DNA of 10,020 bases, taken from NCBI GenBank assembly GCA_003645735.1, contig QNBQ01000030.1:1-10020 (forward strand). The letters are read 5' to 3'. Of the stretch, positions 7,557-10,020 are shown piece by piece. The stretch comes from Candidatus Poribacteria bacterium (lineage in GTDB: Bacteria; Poribacteria; WGA-4E; B28-G17). Made by a program: the position numbers and the translations under genes. Numbering within the stretch: the first letter of the stretch is position 1; each line of letters starts with the position of its first letter. Below the pieces are notes generated by a model. The model saw only the letters and a program-made list of their open reading frames with translations. It searched no databases and was not told the origin of the DNA.

Positions 7557-8149
7557 TGAAGATCGCCATAATGGGGGGGACGTTCAACCCCATACACATC
7601 GGTCACCTCATCAGCGCCGAACAGGTTCACGATCACTTCGGCTTCGACATCGTCATATTCGTCCCCGCTGCCATCCCCCCTCACAAGTCAGGGCCTGACA
7701 TAATAGACCCGATCCACAGATACAACATGACCGCCCTCGCCATAGAGGGGAACCCCCACTTTCAGATCTCGAGGATAGAGCTTGAGCGAGGGGGGACGTC
7801 CTACACGATCGACACGGTCAAGGAGTTCAAGAGGAGATACGGCGAGAGGAGCCACATCGCCTGGATCATCGGGTCCGACCTGCTGCCGACGCTCCCGACG
7901 TGGAAGGATTACGAGGAGCTTCTGGAGATCTGCCAGATGATAGTGACGATCAGGCCGGGCTATGAGCCTAAAGGCGTGCCGGAGGAGATCCTGAAGAAAG
8001 TGACGCTGTTCAAGATAACCGCGGTTGATATCTCCTCGTCGGAGATCAGGCGGAGGGTGAGGGAGGGCAGGTCGATAAAATACCTGGTTCCGCCCAAGGT
8101 CGAGGAATACATAAGGAAACACAACCTCTACAGGGAGCGTGAGATCTGA
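7556..8149 (+). CDS. nadD: Nicotinate-nucleotide adenylyltransferase NadD
   Basis: NadD joins ATP and nicotinate mononucleotide to form deamido-NAD, the penultimate step of NAD synthesis. The 197-residue protein has the nucleotidyltransferase N-terminus [12 protein letters not shown] (7-18), with the HxGH site, the PAAIPPHK block (37-44), TSYTIDTV (81-88), the family signature [20 protein letters not shown] (105-124), and SSSEIRRRV (160-168) matching the C-terminal ISSTxIR motif. Length and domain order match the family. It follows proA with one base of overlap and shares its last base with the yacG start (TGATG). The proA-nadD pairing is common in bacteria, usually with rsfS nearby, as here. 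Confidence 0.97.
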   Translation: MKIAIMGGTFNPIHIGHLISAEQVHDHFGFDIVIFVPAAIPPHKSGPDIIDPIHRYNMTALAIEGNPHFQISRIELERGGTSYTIDTVKEFKRRYGERSHIAWIIGSDLLPTLPTWKDYEELLEICQMIVTIRPGYEPKGVPEEILKKVTLFKITAVDISSSEIRRRVREGRSIKYLVPPKVEEYIRKHNLYREREI

Positions 8150-8376
8150 TGAGGCTCAAGCTGAGATGTCCCACATGCGGAAAGGAGTTCGAATGCAGCT
8201 TCACGGGCCCTCATGACCTGCCGCCCGGCTTCCCGTTCTGCAGCCCCAGGTGCAAGCTGATCGACCTGGGGAAATGGCTGAACGAGGAGTATCGGATAAG
8301 CATACCTCTGCCCGAGGGCGAGGCGCCGATCGGGGAGGTGGGCGATGGAGAGGGATCTGAGGAAGCTGAACGCTAA
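8149..8376 (+). CDS. yacG: YacG-like zinc-ribbon protein
   Basis: This 75-residue protein belongs to the YacG (DUF329) family. In E. coli YacG is a small zinc protein that binds and inhibits DNA gyrase. The four zinc cysteines are Cys7 and Cys10 (CPTCGK) and Cys31 and Cys35 (PFCSPRCK), followed by the family's IDLGKWLNEEYRI (38-50). The C-terminal 20 residues are acidic and poorly conserved. Its reading frame overlaps yqeK by 32 bases, so that tail also codes for the start of YqeK in another frame. YacG is often beside coaE in proteobacteria; here it sits in a nadD operon. A gyrase role in this organism is inferred from the family only. Confidence 0.88.
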   Translation: MRLKLRCPTCGKEFECSFTGPHDLPPGFPFCSPRCKLIDLGKWLNEEYRISIPLPEGEAPIGEVGDGEGSEEAER

Positions 8377-8986
8377 AGGGCTTTCCAGGAAGGAGATATT
8401 GAGGAAGCTGAAGGAGCTGTTGGACAAGGAACGTCTGAACCACTCGCTCGGCGTGGCCGAGCTGGCCGTGAAACTGGCGGAGAGATACGGATACGACCCG
8501 GCGAAGGCGGAGCTGGCCGGGCTGGTTCACGACTGCGCCAAATGCATGTCGCCGGCCATGCTGATGAAGAAGATAAGGGACTACGGGATAGAGCTGGACG
8601 AGGTGGAGAGGGAATACCCGCCCCTGTGGCACGCTCCCGTCAGCGCCCACTTGGCCAGGAGGGAGTTCGGCGTCGAGGACGAGGAGATCCTGAGGGCGAT
8701 AAGGCTGCACACCACGGGCGACGCCGAGATGACCTTATTGGACAAGATCATCTACGTAGCCGATTACGCCGACCCGACGAGGGATTACCCCGAAAGCGAG
8801 GAGATAAGGGAGATGGCGCTCAAAGATCTGGATCTGGCCTGGCTCCACACCGCCAAGCGCAAGCTGATCTATGTGATCAAAAAGGAGAAGGTTTTGATAC
8901 ACCCCAGAACCGTCGCCACCCATAACAGCGCCGTCAAAGCGGTTATGGGCAACCAAACGATGAAAGGAGGGAAGCGGTCGGGTTGA
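8345..8986 (+). CDS. yqeK: HD-domain phosphohydrolase YqeK (diadenosine tetraphosphatase)
   Basis: YqeK proteins are HD-domain metal hydrolases; Bacillus and Staphylococcus members split diadenosine tetraphosphate symmetrically into ADP, clearing a stress nucleotide. The 213-residue protein shows His33 (NHSLGVAE), the His62-Asp63 pair in LAGLVHDCAK, His96 in WHAPVSAH, His122 in IRLHTTG, and the closing VADYADPTRDYP (138-149), all matching the family. The ATG at 8345 lies inside the yacG frame and is preceded by GGGGAGG, which supports this start despite the 32-base overlap. The final residues (MKGGKRSG) contain the GGAGG that probably serves rsfS. nadD, yqeK and rsfS commonly occur together in bacteria. 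Confidence 0.93.
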   Translation: MERDLRKLNAKGLSRKEILRKLKELLDKERLNHSLGVAELAVKLAERYGYDPAKAELAGLVHDCAKCMSPAMLMKKIRDYGIELDEVEREYPPLWHAPVSAHLARREFGVEDEEILRAIRLHTTGDAEMTLLDKIIYVADYADPTRDYPESEEIREMALKDLDLAWLHTAKRKLIYVIKKEKVLIHPRTVATHNSAVKAVMGNQTMKGGKRSG

Positions 8987-9414
8987 GGATGGATTCATAT
9001 GAGATAGCCCAGCTGGCGGCCAAGGCCGCCTTGGATAAACAGGCCTACGACGTTGTCATAATAGACCTCAGGGAAAAGGAAACCTTCACCGACTTCTTCG
9101 TCATCTGCTCGGCCAACTCCAACATCCATCTGGAGGCCATATGTGAAAACGTCGTCGATGAGCTCGAAAAGCACAACATAGATCTGCACCACCGGGAGGG
9201 GGAATCGGATTCGAGCTGGGTCGTCCTGGACTACATAGACGTCATCGTCCACGTCTTCCTGGAGAAGGCGAGGGAGTTTTATCAGCTTGAGAGGCTGTGG
9301 ATCGATATGCCGATGATAGAGCTGGGAGGGGAGCCTCCCGAAGAGGAGGAAGAGGAGCTTGAAGAGCTTGAGGAGCTGCTAGAGGAGCTGGAACCCTTCG
9401 GCGAGGAGGAGTGA
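8983..9414 (+). CDS. rsfS: Ribosome silencing factor RsfS, with long acidic tail
   Basis: RsfS binds ribosomal protein uL14 on the large subunit and blocks joining of the subunits when nutrients are scarce. The core (about residues 3-112) has the family blocks VIIDLREKETFTDFFVICSANS, REGESDSSWVVLDYIDVIVHVF and REFYQLERLWIDMP. I place the start at TTG (8983), 11 bases after GGAGGG and overlapping the yqeK stop as TTGA. The ATG at 8989 is the alternative and loses two residues. After the core comes a tail of about 27 residues in which 17 are Glu, encoded by imperfect repeats of GAGGAGCTT-like units. The family usually ends near residue 110-120, so the tail is an extension of unknown role. argS follows four bases later. 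Confidence 0.95.
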   Translation: MRMDSYEIAQLAAKAALDKQAYDVVIIDLREKETFTDFFVICSANSNIHLEAICENVVDELEKHNIDLHHREGESDSSWVVLDYIDVIVHVFLEKAREFYQLERLWIDMPMIELGGEPPEEEEEELEELEELLEELEPFGEEE

Positions 9415-9418
9415 GAAG

Positions 9419-10020
9419 GTGACGGAGGAGGTCAAAGCCAAGGTAAGGGAATCGATAGAGAGGGCCGTTCGAAAGGCGATCTCCGAGGGCGCCCTTCAGC
9501 TTGACGAGACGCCCCAGGTCAGGCTCGAAAGGCCCAAGGATGAATCCTTGGGCGATCTGGCCTGCACGCTGGCGCTTGAGCTTGCGGGCAGGCTCAAACG
9601 GAACCCCAGGGAGATCGCCGAGGAGATCGTCGCGCGGATGGACGAGGCCGAGGGGCACATAAAATCGGTTGAGGTCGCCGGGCCTGGATTCATAAACATC
9701 AGGCTGACCGACAAGTGGATGGCCGATCTCCTGAGGAGGATCCACTCCGAAAAGGAGAATTACGGCAGGTGGGATATAGGGAAGGGGGTCAAAGTTCAGG
9801 TGGAGTTCGTCAGCACCAACCCCACAGGCCCGCTCAACGTTGTCAACGGCAGGGCGGCCTCGGTGGGCGATTCGCTCGTGAACATCCTGGAGGCGGTCGG
9901 ATATGACGTGACGAGGGAGTTTTACATCAACGACGCCGGCGGGCAGGCTTACAGGCTGGCCAGATCGATCGAGGCCAGATACCAACAGCTCCTGGGGAAC
10001 GACGTCCCCTTCCCCGAGGA
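9419..10020 (+). CDS. argS: Arginyl-tRNA synthetase ArgS, N-terminal part, cut by window end
   Basis: ArgS charges tRNA-Arg with arginine. About 200 codons are in the window and the frame is open at the edge. Residues 1-100 match the N-terminal tRNA-recognition domain (LERPKDESLGDLAC, VEVAGPGFINIRL). The catalytic domain then opens with VEFVSTNPTGPL, followed by the class I signature position. There the usual HVGH reads Asn140-Val-Val-Asn143 (bases 9836-9847), then GRAASVGD and REFYINDAGGQ. Both histidines of the HIGH motif are therefore Asn, each one base away from His, while neighbouring motifs are well kept. The GTG start at 9419 has GAGGAGGAG seven bases upstream, four bases after the rsfS stop. 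Family assignment is secure; whether this variant is an active enzyme cannot be decided here. Confidence 0.93.
   Translation, partial: MTEEVKAKVRESIERAVRKAISEGALQLDETPQVRLERPKDESLGDLACTLALELAGRLKRNPREIAEEIVARMDEAEGHIKSVEVAGPGFINIRLTDKWMADLLRRIHSEKENYGRWDIGKGVKVQVEFVSTNPTGPLNVVNGRAASVGDSLVNILEAVGYDVTREFYINDAGGQAYRLARSIEARYQQLLGNDVPFPE

Noticed and set aside
9242..9985. Minus-strand open frame of 247 codons opposite rsfS and argS.
   Set aside because: Spans two clearly coding plus-strand genes and reads as low-complexity antisense sequence.

Overview
The window looks like bacterial chromosome of fairly high G+C, with AGG as a favoured arginine codon, frequent ATA, and proteins rich in Glu, Arg and Lys. 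With a long Alu-containing SRP RNA this points away from Gammaproteobacteria. The side genes (a NagA-like deacetylase with a variant active-site loop, a URO-D-family protein outside HemE, and a glycyl radical enzyme) are of the kind seen in environmental phyla such as Poribacteria, Planctomycetes or Lentisphaerae. That placement is only an impression. The codon and residue bias would also suit a thermophile.

Left end (1-1094): a fold-back inverted repeat joins two divergent copies of a tadA (tRNA adenosine deaminase) fragment head to head. I read it mainly as a chimeric or assembly junction. The plus-strand tadA frame then runs without a stop through a tRNA-Ser(CGA) gene. tRNA-Ala(CGC), tRNA-Ser(GGA) and the SRP RNA gene follow, ending at a T8 terminator. 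All RNA genes are on the plus strand.

Minus-strand operon (3846 down to 1100): purE, a URO-D-family protein, then a NagA-family deacetylase, with overlapping or closely spaced genes and good ribosome binding sites. purE is broken in frame by a TAG codon exactly where the family normally has Gln, giving two fragments. A promoter with near-consensus boxes lies upstream and is back to back with the promoter of the next gene.

Glycyl radical enzyme (4049-6232, plus): a complete 727-residue PFL/diol-dehydratase-like enzyme with intact cysteine, glutamate and glycyl-radical motifs. No activating enzyme is encoded beside it.

Housekeeping operon (6291 to the window end, plus): proA, nadD, yacG, yqeK, rsfS and argS (cut by the window edge), nearly all overlapping or a few bases apart, behind a promoter that overlaps the stop codon of the glycyl radical enzyme. 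It joins proline synthesis, NAD synthesis, nucleotide-signal hydrolysis, ribosome silencing and arginyl-tRNA charging. proA-nadD-yqeK-rsfS is a familiar bacterial order.

I found no phage, CRISPR, transposon or clearly new defence system. The best leads are the fold-back junction, the purE amber codon, the tadA/tRNA overlap, the orphan glycyl radical enzyme, and an ArgS whose HIGH-type motif reads Asn-Val-Val-Asn.
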